Below are positions 27,875 to 36,782 of a stretch of 64,000 nt of DNA, one piece after another; within the stretch, counting starts at the first letter, position 1; every line of letters starts with the position of its first letter. The notes beneath the pieces are model-generated. The model ran no database searches, had not been told where the DNA came from, and was given only the letters and a program-made list of their open reading frames with translations. The translations under genes and the position numbers were made by a program. The DNA comes from Actinoplanes utahensis (GTDB lineage: Bacteria > Actinomycetota > Actinomycetes > Mycobacteriales > Micromonosporaceae), in assembly GCF_016862455.1 (NCBI RefSeq), contig NZ_BOMZ01000110.1:1-64000 (forward strand), in the 5' to 3' direction.

Positions 27875-28417
27875 CTACGCACGCAGCCGGGCGCGGACCT
27901 CCATGAGGGCGAAACCGAGCAGGTTCAGGCCGCGCCAGCGGTACGGGTCCGCGGCGCGCTCGTCGTCGCGGGACAGGCCGATGCCCCAGACGCGGTCCAG
28001 CGGACTGGCCTCGACCAGCACCCGGTCGCCGCTGTCGAGAAGGTAGTCGCGCATGGCCGGGTCACCGCCGAACTTGGCGAGGTTGCCGGCCACCACGATC
28101 GGCGTCCGGTGCTCCTCCCAGACCGCCTGGTCGAAACCGGCGACCCGGCCGCCGAGCTTCTTCGCCTCGTGCGGATGCCCGGCCGCCAGGATCTTCTCCG
28201 CCATCGCGGCGTCCCCGAAGAGCACGGCCTTGCGCCACATCATGTAGTGCTCGGCGGTCGCGAACCGCACCCCCTCGACGGTGAACACCGACGGGTACCA
28301 CTGGCTCAGGTAGCCGCGCCCGGCGTCCTGATGCCCCCAGAAGAACAGGTACTTGACCCGCCGCCCCGCCGCCACGGCCGCCTGCAGGTCAGCGACACCG
28401 CGAATCCCCTCGTCCAT
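27875..28417 (-). CDS. NADAR family protein (YbiA-like)
   Basis: A 180-residue NADAR-domain protein (DUF1768), a family of N-glycosidases acting on riboflavin intermediates or on ADP-ribosylated nucleobases. Start MDEGIRGVAD; an open extension upstream has no support. Domain signature: YLFFWGHQDAGRGYLSQWYP with F/W residues, VEGVRFATAEHYMMWRKAVL, AMAEKILAAGHPHEAKKLGG and DRVWGIGLSRDDERA near the end with RGLNLLGFALMEVR. These are the regular NADAR motifs (FSNW-like start is replaced by LSQWYP). Often found with ADP-ribosylation systems or riboflavin genes; no such partner here. Confidence 0.93.
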   Translation of the reverse strand: MDEGIRGVADLQAAVAAGRRVKYLFFWGHQDAGRGYLSQWYPSVFTVEGVRFATAEHYMMWRKAVLFGDAAMAEKILAAGHPHEAKKLGGRVAGFDQAVWEEHRTPIVVAGNLAKFGGDPAMRDYLLDSGDRVLVEASPLDRVWGIGLSRDDERAADPYRWRGLNLLGFALMEVRARLRA

Positions 28418-28721
28418 GACCGCAGAGTCTGCCCTGCCCGGCACCTCCACCGCACGGCGATTTTCAGCCGGCGAAGCGGGGCTGCGGGCCATCGTGCGGT
28501 AGGCGGGGACGACGACCGACGGCAGCTCACAGCGGGGGCGATGGCGCATGCCACAGCACGGCCGGGATGATTCGCGGCTTCCTGCCTGAAAAGTCGGCAA
28601 TTCTGGCTGATCGGCCCAGCCGTAGCCGTTTCCGCGGGTGGCGCGCTTTTGCCGGGCGTAGTTTTCGGGTCATTACCGGGACGCCATTCCGGAGGCCCGG
28701 GGACACGGGGAGAAAACACTC
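28418..28721. other. intergenic region
   Basis: About 300 bp between two divergent genes. Less GC-rich near 28560-28680. It must hold the promoter of the Pro-rich gene; I see no repeat or RNA gene. Confidence 0.4.
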
Positions 28722-29216
28722 ATGAACATCGGAAAGCGTTGCGTTCTCGCCGCCGGTGCGTTCGTTCTGGCGACCTCGGGAATCGCGCTCACGGCCACCG
28801 CCGCCGCGGCCTCCGAGTCGCATGCCGTGGTCGTGACGGACTCGGCGTACCCGCCGCCGGATCCGTACGGCGACCCGTACCCACCGAACCCGTACCCGCC
28901 GAACCCGTACCCGCAGAACCCGTACCCGACCAAGCCCTATCCGCCGAAGCCGTACCCGCCCAAGCCCTACCCGCCCAAGCCGTATCCGCACCCGTGGCCG
29001 AAGCCGCCCGGCCAGGGCGGTTACGCGCAGAGCTACCAGCGTGGCTTCGACGCCGGCTACCAGACGGGGTGGAACCAGGCCCGCAAGGACTGCCGCAGGA
29101 TGATGGGGTACGGCGCGAAGGCGTACAGCCAGTTCGACGAGGACGCCTACGCCAAGGGTTACCAGCGCGGCTTCGATCAGGGATTCGAACGCGCATCCCG
29201 GCAGTACTGCTACTAG
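28722..29216 (+). CDS. secreted proline/tyrosine-rich repeat protein
   Basis: A 164-residue exported protein. Signal peptide (NIGKRCVLAAGAFVLATSGI) with cleavage near AAA-SES. Residues about 43-95 are ten or so PYPPx units (PYPPNPYPPNPYPQNPY and PYPPKPYPPKPYPPK). The C-terminal part holds two copies of a Tyr/Gly-rich motif, QSYQRGFDAGYQTGWNQARK and KGYQRGFDQGFERASRQYC. Single Cys residues near RKDC and the end QYCY could form a disulfide. This layout, a Pro-rich stalk plus a small repeated module, suggests a cell-wall or spore-surface protein, but no homologue is recognised. It is transcribed alone and ends at a strong terminator. Confidence 0.7.
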   Translation: MNIGKRCVLAAGAFVLATSGIALTATAAAASESHAVVVTDSAYPPPDPYGDPYPPNPYPPNPYPQNPYPTKPYPPKPYPPKPYPPKPYPHPWPKPPGQGGYAQSYQRGFDAGYQTGWNQARKDCRRMMGYGAKAYSQFDEDAYAKGYQRGFDQGFERASRQYCY

Positions 29217-29240
29217 CAGGACCGCTGCCGGCAAGCTGAA

Positions 29241-29277
29241 GAACGGCGGCCGGGACATCGCGTCCCGGCCGCCGTTC
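29241..29277. terminator. strong bidirectional hairpin between convergent genes
   Basis: 16-bp perfect stem (29241-29256 with 29262-29277) and 5-nt loop. It lies 25 bp after the Pro-rich gene and 10 bp from the stop of the acyl-CoA synthetase gene. Confidence 0.88.
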
Positions 29278-29286
29278 TCAGCGCTG

Positions 29287-31116
29287 TCAATGCGCGTAGA
29301 GCTCGCCGATCTCCTCGGCATAGCGGTCGGTGATGATCCGGCGGCGCAGTTTCAGCGTCGGCGTGAGTTCGCCGGTCTCCGGCGTCCACCCGCGGGACAG
29401 GATCCGGAACGTCTTGATCTGCTCGGGGCGGGACAGTTTCGCGTTCGCCGCCGACACCGCGGCCGCGATCTCGGACCGCAGCACCTCGTCGGCCGCCAGA
29501 TCGGCGATGGTGCGGACCGGCAAGCCCTTGGACCGGGCCCAGAGCGGGGCGATCTCCTCGTCGAGGACGATCAGGGCGGTGACGTACGGCCGCCGGTCGC
29601 CGATCGCGACGGCCTGGGCGATCAGCGGGTGCGCCCGCAGCAGGTTCTCGATCTGGGCGGGTGAGATGTTCTTCCCGCTCGAGTTGATGATCAGTTCCTT
29701 CTTGCGGTCGGTGATGGTGAGGAAGCCGTCGTCGTCGAACGCGCCGACGTCGCCGGTGGCCAGCCAGCCGTCCGCGTCGGTGACCGGGTCGACACCGCCG
29801 TCGGCGCGCAGGTAGCCGGCGCAGACCAGCGGCCCGCGGACCAGGATCTCGCCGTCGGAGGCGAGCCGGATCTCCATGCCGCCGTTGGGCTTGCCGACCG
29901 TACCGGTCCGGAAGGATTCGGGGGTGTTGATCGTCGCCGTGCCGGTGGTCTCGGTCATCCCCCACACCTCGAGCACGTCGATCCCGATACCGGCCAGGTA
30001 GAGCAGCACCTCGACCGGGATCGGCGCGGCCCCGCTGCCGGCCCACCGCATGTCGTCCATGCCGAGCTTGGCCCGCAGCGGCTTGAGGATCCGGGCGTCC
30101 ATGGCCTCGTGCTTCGCGGCGAGCTCGGCCGGGATCGGCTCCTCCGCCGCGCGCAGCCGGTACACCTCCAGAGCCACCTCGCGGGCGGCGTCCACCGCGG
30201 CCTTCACCGGCGGCTCTGCGGCGGCGAGCTGCCCCTGCACGCCGGCGACCATCTTCTCCCAGATCCGCGGCACCCCGAAGAACGACACCGGACGGACCGT
30301 GACCAGCCCGGCGAGCAGCTGGGCGGGGTCGGGGCAGATGACGACGTGCCCGGCCCGGTAGATCGGGTTGTAGACGCCGAGCACCCGTTCGGCGATGTGC
30401 GCCAGCGGCAGGTAGGCCAGCGACCGGGCGTGGTCCGGCGTCTCGATGGTGTGCTGCATGACGACGGTCTGGTAGATGACGTTGTGGTGGGTGAGCACGA
30501 CGCCTTTCGGGTCGCCGGTGGTCCCGGAGGTGTAGAGCAGGGTGACCGGCTGGTCCGGCCGTACCTCCCGCCAGGTCTTCTCGAAGGCGGCCGGGTCGGC
30601 CTGATGGGCCGCGGCGCCACGGGCCCGGACGTGCCGCAGCGTGACGATCCGGCCGGTGTCGGTGTCGCCGTCCCGGTCGGCGACCACCACCCGGCTGATC
30701 TCCGGGACGTCGTCGAGGATCGGCGCCCACCGCTGGACGGCCGCCTCGTCCTCCAGCACCACGATCCGGGCACCGCTGTGCCGGGCCAGGTAGCGCAGCT
30801 GGTCGGTGGAGAGGGTGGCGTACACGGTGGACGGCAGCGCGCCGAGGTGGACGGCGGCGAGGTCGGCCAGCCAGTGCTCGGGCCGGCTGGACATCATGAT
30901 CAGCATCCGGTCGCCGGAGCGCAGGCCAAGGTCGGCGAGCCCGCGGGAGAGGGCGGTGACCTCGTCGCGCAACTGCAGCCAGGTGAGGGTGTCCGGCGAG
31001 CCGAGCAGGCTGAGCGCCGGCAGGTCGGGGAATTCCGTGGCGTTTCGGTGCAGCAGTGCGGGAATCGTCAGATCGCGCGCCATGTCGGCACAGCGCTGTT
31101 CGAGAACGGGATCCAT
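29287..31116 (-). CDS. long-chain acyl-CoA synthetase (FadD15-like)
   Basis: A 609-residue AMP-forming synthetase that charges fatty acids with CoA. Start MDPVLEQRCADMAR after AGGAGG; an upstream extension is not supported. P-loop VTLLYTSGTTGDPKGVV (about 178-194), the LYLPLAH-like motif LAYLPLAHIAERVLG, the gate motif VWGMTETTGTATI, WLATGDVGAFDDDGFL (about 420) and the hinge DRKKELIINSSGKNI, with the final Lys region TPTLKLRRR. This is the long ACSL/FadD15 type. A 22-bp motif at 31196-31217, 80 bp before the start, is almost the same as one before the thiolase gene, and the double-TetR gene lies directly upstream. Confidence 0.94.
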   Translation of the reverse strand: MDPVLEQRCADMARDLTIPALLHRNATEFPDLPALSLLGSPDTLTWLQLRDEVTALSRGLADLGLRSGDRMLIMMSSRPEHWLADLAAVHLGALPSTVYATLSTDQLRYLARHSGARIVVLEDEAAVQRWAPILDDVPEISRVVVADRDGDTDTGRIVTLRHVRARGAAAHQADPAAFEKTWREVRPDQPVTLLYTSGTTGDPKGVVLTHHNVIYQTVVMQHTIETPDHARSLAYLPLAHIAERVLGVYNPIYRAGHVVICPDPAQLLAGLVTVRPVSFFGVPRIWEKMVAGVQGQLAAAEPPVKAAVDAAREVALEVYRLRAAEEPIPAELAAKHEAMDARILKPLRAKLGMDDMRWAGSGAAPIPVEVLLYLAGIGIDVLEVWGMTETTGTATINTPESFRTGTVGKPNGGMEIRLASDGEILVRGPLVCAGYLRADGGVDPVTDADGWLATGDVGAFDDDGFLTITDRKKELIINSSGKNISPAQIENLLRAHPLIAQAVAIGDRRPYVTALIVLDEEIAPLWARSKGLPVRTIADLAADEVLRSEIAAAVSAANAKLSRPEQIKTFRILSRGWTPETGELTPTLKLRRRIITDRYAEEIGELYAH

Positions 31117-31195
31117 GAGCTGCCTCCTGGAAGGAGCCGAAGACGGGCGGCTATGGCGCGACTGTAAACGCGCACTAACTTCCTGGGAAGGCAGC

Positions 31196-31217
31196 ATGCG
31201 AATCCGGCCTAACTTTT
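31196..31217 (-). promoter_or_regulatory. 22-bp operator-like motif upstream of the acyl-CoA synthetase gene
   Basis: Minus strand reads AAAAGTTAG then five bases then ATTCGCAT. The copy at 32511-32532 on the plus strand agrees in 17 of 22 positions, with all differences in the five central bases. The two lie at both ends of the TetR-like gene and each points toward a fatty-acid gene. Confidence 0.6.
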
Positions 31218-31227
31218 TCGCCCGCGA

Positions 31228-32433
31228 TCAGGCGTACAGCACCGCCAGAGTGAGCCGGACCAGATGCCGGTCCATCCCCGAACGACTGTCGAAACGGACC
31301 AGCCGGCTCAGGTCGGTGACCAGGTTGAGGCCCGCGTGGACCAGCACCCGGGCCTCGGCGACGGGCAGCCCGGGACGCAGCCGGACGAGCAGCCTGACCC
31401 ACTCCTCGACGTGCAGCCGCTGCACCTTGCGCAGCTCATGGCGGTCCGCCTCGGGCAGGTTGTTGTTCTCCGCGAGGTAGACCGCGACCAGGGCGCTGCG
31501 CTCGAAGGTCAGCTCCACGTAGGACTCGGCCATCCGCCGCAGCGCGTCCTCGTCGCCGGTGGCGCCGGAGAGGGCGGCGGCCGTCGACTCGGCGACGCGC
31601 TCGGAGGCGCGGTAGAAGGCGGCGGCGAGGATGTCGGCCTTGCCGGGAAAGTAACGATAGACACTCGACGCATTGATCCCCGCGGCCCGGCCGATGTCCT
31701 CGACGCCGACCGCGTGGTACCCGTGCCGGTGGAACAGCTTGATCGACTCGGCGAGCAGGATCTCCCGGCGGGCGGTCACCCCGAGGATCGGCTCGGGCCG
31801 CGGGCACTCCGGCTCGGGCACCAGGGGCGTCGGCGGCTCGTCGCGCAGCACCGCCCAGGCCACCCGGCGCAGAGCCGCCTCGGCCCGGCCGCGGACGATC
31901 GCGGCCCGGTGCGTGCCGAGGCTGCCGAAGACGCTGAGCACGGCGCGGACCAGGGCGTGCGCGTCCCGGCCGGTCAGCTCGGGGCGCAGCTCCCGCAGCG
32001 GCGCGGCCAGCCGCCGGCCCAGCGTGCGCAGCTCGGCCAGGAACTCCGCACGGTGCTCGGGCGTCAGGTACCGCCACTCCCACTGGTAGAGCCCGGCCAC
32101 CCGGCGGTGCTCGACGGCGAGCCGGGCCAGCACCCCGAGCAGCTGATGCAGCCGCTGCTCCGGGCCGTCCGCGGCGGGCAGGTCGGTGGCGGCCAGCACG
32201 GTGTCGACGAGCCGGCGGGTGGCGTGCACGAGCATCGCGTACTTGTTGGGGAAGTGCCGGTAGATCGCCGGGCCGCTGATGCCGACGGCGGTGGCGATCT
32301 CGTCGAGGCTGACCCCGTGATAACCGCGCTCGCAGAACATCTCGGCCGCCGCCAGCGCGAGCTGCGCCTTGCGGTTCTTCGGCCGTTTCCGCAACCCCGC
32401 GGAGGCCGGTTCGTCAGATGCTGCGATGCTCAC
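31228..32433 (-). CDS. double-domain TetR-family regulator
   Basis: A protein of about 401 residues from the GTG of VSIAASDEPASAG; an in-frame GTG at 32493 would overlap the divergent promoter. It contains two complete TetR units in tandem. First HTH: AEMFCERGYHGVSLDEIATA followed by GISGPAIYRHFPNKYAMLVH (about 25-80). Second HTH: LFHRHGYHAVGVEDIGRAAG and INASSVYRYFPGKADILAAA (about 235-290). Each is followed by an all-helical ligand domain, the first about 85-205 and the second 290-400. Such fused TetR pairs are known in actinobacteria and often control fatty-acid genes. Between the acyl-CoA synthetase and the fad operon it is the clear candidate regulator of both. Confidence 0.9.
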   Translation of the reverse strand: MSIAASDEPASAGLRKRPKNRKAQLALAAAEMFCERGYHGVSLDEIATAVGISGPAIYRHFPNKYAMLVHATRRLVDTVLAATDLPAADGPEQRLHQLLGVLARLAVEHRRVAGLYQWEWRYLTPEHRAEFLAELRTLGRRLAAPLRELRPELTGRDAHALVRAVLSVFGSLGTHRAAIVRGRAEAALRRVAWAVLRDEPPTPLVPEPECPRPEPILGVTARREILLAESIKLFHRHGYHAVGVEDIGRAAGINASSVYRYFPGKADILAAAFYRASERVAESTAAALSGATGDEDALRRMAESYVELTFERSALVAVYLAENNNLPEADRHELRKVQRLHVEEWVRLLVRLRPGLPVAEARVLVHAGLNLVTDLSRLVRFDSRSGMDRHLVRLTLAVLYA

Positions 32434-32486
32434 CTGGACCAGCCTAGCGGTGATCTGTGGTTCGCCCGACGTTCGACTTCGTATCC

Positions 32487-32532
32487 TTGACACCTAGCGG
32501 AAACATCGGCAAAAGTTAGCCGCAATTCGCAT
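32487..32532 (+). promoter_or_regulatory. fad operon promoter with 22-bp operator-like motif
   Basis: TTGACA at 32487-32492 is a good -35 box; the 22-bp motif (32511-32532) covers the -10 position and the transcription start, ending 15 bp before ATG. The match to 31196-31217 suggests both are bound by the double-TetR protein. Confidence 0.6.
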
Positions 32533-32547
32533 CCAGGGGAGCAGTCG

Positions 32548-33762
32548 ATGACGACCGAGGCCTATCTGTACGACGCCGTGCGGACACCGCGCGGCCGGGG
32601 GAAGAAGACCGGATCCCTGCACGGGGTGAAACCCATCTCGCTCGTGGTGGGCCTGATCGACGAGTTGCGGCGGCGTTTCCCGACCGTCGACCCGCAGGAC
32701 ATCGAGGACGTGGTGCTCGGCGTGGTGTCCCCGATCGGCGAGCAGGGCTCCGACATCGCCAAGACCGCCGCCCTCGCCGCCGGCCTGCCGGCCGAGACCG
32801 CCGGTGTGCAGCTCAACCGCTTCTGCGGCTCCGGGCTGGAGGCGGTCAACATCGCCGCGCAGAAGGTGCGTTCCGGCTGGGAGGACCTGGTCCTCGCCGG
32901 TGGTGTCGAGTCGATGTCGCGGGTGCCGATGGGCTCCGACGGCGGTGCCTGGGCGATGGACCCGGAGACCGCGCTGAACACCGACTTCGTCCCGCAGGGC
33001 ATCAGCGCCGACCTGATCGCCACGCTCGACGGGTTCAGCCGGGAGACCGTCGACGCGTACGCCGTCGCCTCCCAGCAGAAAGCCGCCCGCGCCTGGGAGA
33101 ACGGCTGGTTCGACCGCTCGGTCGTGCCGGTCCGCGACCGCAACGGCCTGCTGATCCTCGACCGCGACGAGCACATCCGCGCGGACAGCACGGTGGAGAG
33201 CCTGGGCAAGCTGCCCGCCTCCTTCGCCGCCATCGGCGACCAGGGCGGTTTCGACGCGGTCGCGCTCCAGAAATACCACTGGGTCGAGAAGATCAACCAC
33301 GTGCACTCGCCGGGCAACTCGTCCGGCATCGTGGACGGCGCGGCCCTCGTGCTGATCGGCTCGGCCCGGGCCGGCGAGCGGGCCGGCATCGCCCCGCGCG
33401 CCCGGATCGTGTCGGCCGCGCTCAGCGGCGCCGACGCCACCATCATGCTGACCGGCCCGGCGCCGGCCGCGCGCAAGGCCCTGGACAAGGCCGGGCTGAC
33501 CGTCGACGACCTGGACCTGGTCGAGATCAACGAGGCGTTCGCGGCGGTCGTGCTGCACTTCGTCGACGACCTCAAGCTGGACCCGGAGAAGGTCAACGTC
33601 AACGGAGGCGCGATCGCGATGGGCCACCCGCTGGGCGCCACCGGCGCCATGATCCTCGGCACCCTCGTCGACGAGCTCGAGCGGCGCGGCGGCCGGTACG
33701 GCCTGGCCACGCTCTGCATCGGCGGCGGCATGGGCATCGCCACCATCGTCGAACGGCTCTGA
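32548..33762 (+). CDS. fadA: acetyl-CoA C-acyltransferase (thiolase, FadA-type)
   Basis: A 404-residue thiolase that cleaves 3-ketoacyl-CoA with CoA to acetyl-CoA and a shortened acyl-CoA. Active-site Cys in [14 protein letters not shown] (about 90), [15 protein letters not shown], His in [16 protein letters not shown] (about 356) and the second Cys in [15 protein letters not shown] (about 388). Full length. Start [10 protein letters not shown]; the leader contains AGGGGAG. It is followed after 13 bp by the FadB-type gene, the usual fadA-fadB pair in actinobacteria. Confidence 0.96.
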   Translation: MTTEAYLYDAVRTPRGRGKKTGSLHGVKPISLVVGLIDELRRRFPTVDPQDIEDVVLGVVSPIGEQGSDIAKTAALAAGLPAETAGVQLNRFCGSGLEAVNIAAQKVRSGWEDLVLAGGVESMSRVPMGSDGGAWAMDPETALNTDFVPQGISADLIATLDGFSRETVDAYAVASQQKAARAWENGWFDRSVVPVRDRNGLLILDRDEHIRADSTVESLGKLPASFAAIGDQGGFDAVALQKYHWVEKINHVHSPGNSSGIVDGAALVLIGSARAGERAGIAPRARIVSAALSGADATIMLTGPAPAARKALDKAGLTVDDLDLVEINEAFAAVVLHFVDDLKLDPEKVNVNGGAIAMGHPLGATGAMILGTLVDELERRGGRYGLATLCIGGGMGIATIVERL

Positions 33763-33775
33763 GGGGAAATCGAAC

Positions 33776-35920
33776 GTGTCTGAGACCATCCGTTACGACC
33801 GCGGTGACGACGGCATCGTCATCCTGACGCTCGACGACCCGAGCCGCGGCGCCAACACCATGAACGACGCGTACGTGGCCAGCATGGAGGCCACCGTCAG
33901 CCGCCTGGAGGCGGAACGCGACGAGATCGCCGGCGTGATCATCACGTCGGCGAAGAGCTCGTGGTTCGCCGGCGGCGACCTGGACCAGCTCGGCTCGGTG
34001 CCGGCCGACCGCGGTCAGGACGTGTTCGACACGTCCACCCGGGTCAAGGGCCAGCTGCGGCGGCTGGAGACGCTGGGCAAGCCGGTGGTCGCCGCGCTGA
34101 ACGGGTCGGCCCTGGGCGGCGGCCTGGAACTGGCGCTCGCCACCCACCACCGGATCGCGCTGAACAACCCGAAGCTGGAGGTGGGCCTGCCGGAGGTCAC
34201 CCTCGGGCTGCTGCCGGCCGGCGGCGGTGTGGTCCGCACGGTGCGGCTGCTCGGCCTGGCCACCGCGCTGATGGAGGTGCTGCTCAAGGGCACCCGGCAC
34301 AAGGTGGCCAAGGCCCGGCAGCTGGGCCTGATCGACGAGGTCGTGGAGACCCCGGAGCAGCTGATCACCGCCGCGAAGGCGTGGATCGCGGCGAACCCGT
34401 CGGCCGCCCAGCCGTGGGACACCAAGGGTCACCGGATCCCCGGCGGCACCCCGTCCACCCCGGCCCTGGCCGCGATGCTGCCGGCCTTCCCGGCCAACCT
34501 GCGCAAGCAGCTCAAGGGCGCGAACTACCCGGCGCCGAAGAACATCCTGTCGGCCGCGGTCGAGGGCGCGCAGGTCGATGTGGACACCGCGTTCGTCATC
34601 GAGACGCGGTACTTCGTCGATCTGGTCACCGGCCCGGTCGCCAAGAACATGGTCAAGGCGTTCTTCTTCGACCTCAACGAGGTCAGCCGGCGCGACATCG
34701 GCGAGGTCCCGCCGATCACCAAGGTGGCGGTGCTCGGCGCCGGCATGATGGGCGCCGCGATCGCGTACGTCTGCGCCCGCGCCGGCCTGCCGACCGTGCT
34801 CCGCGACGTCAGCCTGGAGGGCGCCCGGCGCGGCAGGGGCTACTCGGAGAAGCTGGTCGCCAAGGACGTCGAGCGCGGCCGGATCACCCAGGAGAAGGGC
34901 CGGTCCCTGCTCGACCTGATCACCGCCACCGACCAGGTGTCCGACCTGGCCGGCGCCGACCTGGTGATCGAGGCGGTCTTCGAGGACCCGGCGCTCAAGC
35001 ACAAGGTGTTCGCCGAGATCGAGGGCATCGTCGCGCCGGACGCGCTGCTCTGCTCCAACACCTCGACGCTGCCGATCACGCTGCTCGCCGAGGGGGTCAC
35101 CCGGCAGGCGGACTTCATCGGGCTGCACTTCTTCTCCCCGGTCGACAAGATGCCCCTGGTCGAGATCATCAAGGGCGAGAAGACCGGAGAGCTCGCGGTA
35201 CGCCGTGCACTCGACGTGGTGCGGCGACTGCGCAAGACCCCGATCGTGGTCGGCGACAGCCGTGGCTTCTTCACCAGCCGGGTGATCGGCACCTTCACCA
35301 CCGAGGGCATCGCGATGCTCGCCGAGGGTGTCCCGCCGGCCAGCATCGAGCAGGCCAGCAGCCAGGCCGGTTACCCCGCGCCGGTGCTGCAGCTGATGGA
35401 CGAGCTGACCCTCACCCTGCCGCGGAAGATCCGCAACGAGTACCGCGCGGCCGCCACCGCCGCCGGGCAGCAGTGGGCGGCGCACCCGGCCGACGAGGTC
35501 ATCGACCGGATGATCGACGAGTTCCAGCGGCCGGGCCGGGCCGGTGGCGCGGGCTTCTACGAGTACACCGACGGCAAGCGCACCGGGCTCTGGCCGGGCC
35601 TGTCCGCCTTCGCCAAGCCCGGTGTGGACATCCCGTTCGAGGACCTGAAGGAGCGGATGCTCTTCATCGAGGCGATCGAGACGGTGAAGTGCCTGGACGA
35701 GGGGGTGCTCGGCTCGGTCGCCGAGGCGAACATCGGCTCGATCCTCGGCATCGGCTACCCCGGCTGGACCGGTGGCGTCCTGCAGTACATCAACCAGTAC
35801 GCCGGCGGGCTGCCGGGCTTCGTGGCCCGGGCCCGTGAGCTGGCCGAGCGGTACGGCGACCGGTTCACCCCGCCGCCGCTGCTGCTGGCCAAGGCCGACG
35901 CGGGCGAGACGTTCGTCTAG
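33776..35920 (+). CDS. fadB: multifunctional enoyl-CoA hydratase/3-hydroxyacyl-CoA dehydrogenase (FadB-type)
   Basis: A 714-residue bifunctional beta-oxidation enzyme. N-terminal crotonase domain (about 1-190): [12 protein letters not shown] and [20 protein letters not shown] and [14 protein letters not shown], with both catalytic Glu. NAD-binding domain from about 318: [70 protein letters not shown] with the His-Glu pair, [12 protein letters not shown]. The C-terminal helical domain follows to [34 protein letters not shown] single ribosome binding site (GAGGGGAAATCG) precedes. It pairs with the thiolase as the trifunctional-protein analogue. A good terminator follows. Confidence 0.97.
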   Translation: MSETIRYDRGDDGIVILTLDDPSRGANTMNDAYVASMEATVSRLEAERDEIAGVIITSAKSSWFAGGDLDQLGSVPADRGQDVFDTSTRVKGQLRRLETLGKPVVAALNGSALGGGLELALATHHRIALNNPKLEVGLPEVTLGLLPAGGGVVRTVRLLGLATALMEVLLKGTRHKVAKARQLGLIDEVVETPEQLITAAKAWIAANPSAAQPWDTKGHRIPGGTPSTPALAAMLPAFPANLRKQLKGANYPAPKNILSAAVEGAQVDVDTAFVIETRYFVDLVTGPVAKNMVKAFFFDLNEVSRRDIGEVPPITKVAVLGAGMMGAAIAYVCARAGLPTVLRDVSLEGARRGRGYSEKLVAKDVERGRITQEKGRSLLDLITATDQVSDLAGADLVIEAVFEDPALKHKVFAEIEGIVAPDALLCSNTSTLPITLLAEGVTRQADFIGLHFFSPVDKMPLVEIIKGEKTGELAVRRALDVVRRLRKTPIVVGDSRGFFTSRVIGTFTTEGIAMLAEGVPPASIEQASSQAGYPAPVLQLMDELTLTLPRKIRNEYRAAATAAGQQWAAHPADEVIDRMIDEFQRPGRAGGAGFYEYTDGKRTGLWPGLSAFAKPGVDIPFEDLKERMLFIEAIETVKCLDEGVLGSVAEANIGSILGIGYPGWTGGVLQYINQYAGGLPGFVARARELAERYGDRFTPPPLLLAKADAGETFV

Positions 35921-35924
35921 AAAC

Positions 35925-35977
35925 CTTCGGTGTGTGTGGTCCGGGCGTGTACGGCGGCCGAACCGCACACACCGAAG
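35925..35977 (+). terminator. terminator of the fadAB operon
   Basis: Inverted repeat CTTCGGTGTGTG at 35925-35936 with CACACACCGAAG at 35966-35977, 12-bp perfect stem around a 29-nt loop, starting 4 nt after the fadB stop codon. Confidence 0.7.
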
Positions 35978-36048
35978 CGGCGAAATCCGACACCCGGCCG
36001 ATGCATGATCGATGATCTCCGGACTACCGTCCATGCCGGAGGTTGATC

Positions 36049-36735
36049 ATGCATTGGGAACCGGAGTTACCCAGCGGCCCGGCGGGTGAGCCGTGGACCC
36101 CCGCGGTCCAGGCCCTGCTGCGGCATCTGGAGCAGTCACAGTTCGACGGCGTGCCACCGGCCGGCGCCGGCTCGACCGGCCCGGCGCTGCCCTGGCCCGA
36201 GTGGGCCCGCGAGGACGACACGCTCTGGCAGGTCGCCCAATGGCTGCGCGAGTACCACGAGGCGGTCGCCGATTTCGTCCCGCCCGCCGACGCGGTCTGG
36301 CGCAAGGGCGGCAGCTGGGAACCCGGCCTGATCATCGGGCACAACGACACGGCGCCGTACAACGCCACCCGCTCCGGCCGGCGCCTCACCGGCTTCGTCG
36401 GCTGGGACTTCGCCGGGCCGGTCACCCGGGACGCCGATCTCGCCTTCACCGCGTTCGCCTGGGTGCCGCTGAACGCCCACGGCGATGCCGCCGCGGAGGG
36501 CTGGACGTCGCTCGTCGACCGTCCGCGACGGCTGCGGTTGCTCCTCGACGCGTACGGCTGGCGCGGCACCGCCGGCGGCATGGTCCGCGAGGTCCGCGAC
36601 CGGATCAGCGCCGCCATCCACGACATCCGCCGTCTGGCCACGGCCGGTGACCACGACTGCCGTGAACTGATCCGTACCGGCCTCGATCTGCGCCTCGCCG
36701 CCGCCGTGAAGGAGCTCGCCACCTTCCCCGGCTGA
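36049..36735 (+). CDS. APH-family phosphotransferase, N-lobe shortened
   Basis: A 228-residue protein with the catalytic half of an aminoglycoside phosphotransferase-like kinase. Start at ATG with GGAGG 7 nt upstream. Brenner motif LIIGHNDTAPYNAT (His-Asn-Asp, HxDxxxxN form with HND) at about 96 and GFVGWDFAGPVTRDADLAF (WDF, then DADLA) at about 113-131. The N-terminal lobe with the ATP-binding beta hairpin is mostly missing: only ALLRHLEQSQFDGVPPAGAG remains, while full proteins begin with about 60 residues more. So it may be a shortened, possibly inactive kinase. No substrate can be given. Alone, with its own ribosome binding site. Confidence 0.75.
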   Translation: MHWEPELPSGPAGEPWTPAVQALLRHLEQSQFDGVPPAGAGSTGPALPWPEWAREDDTLWQVAQWLREYHEAVADFVPPADAVWRKGGSWEPGLIIGHNDTAPYNATRSGRRLTGFVGWDFAGPVTRDADLAFTAFAWVPLNAHGDAAAEGWTSLVDRPRRLRLLLDAYGWRGTAGGMVREVRDRISAAIHDIRRLATAGDHDCRELIRTGLDLRLAAAVKELATFPG

Positions 36736-36782
36736 CCGGCCGGCCCCGTGCGGTCGCCGTCTCGTACCGGTACCCACCGCGC

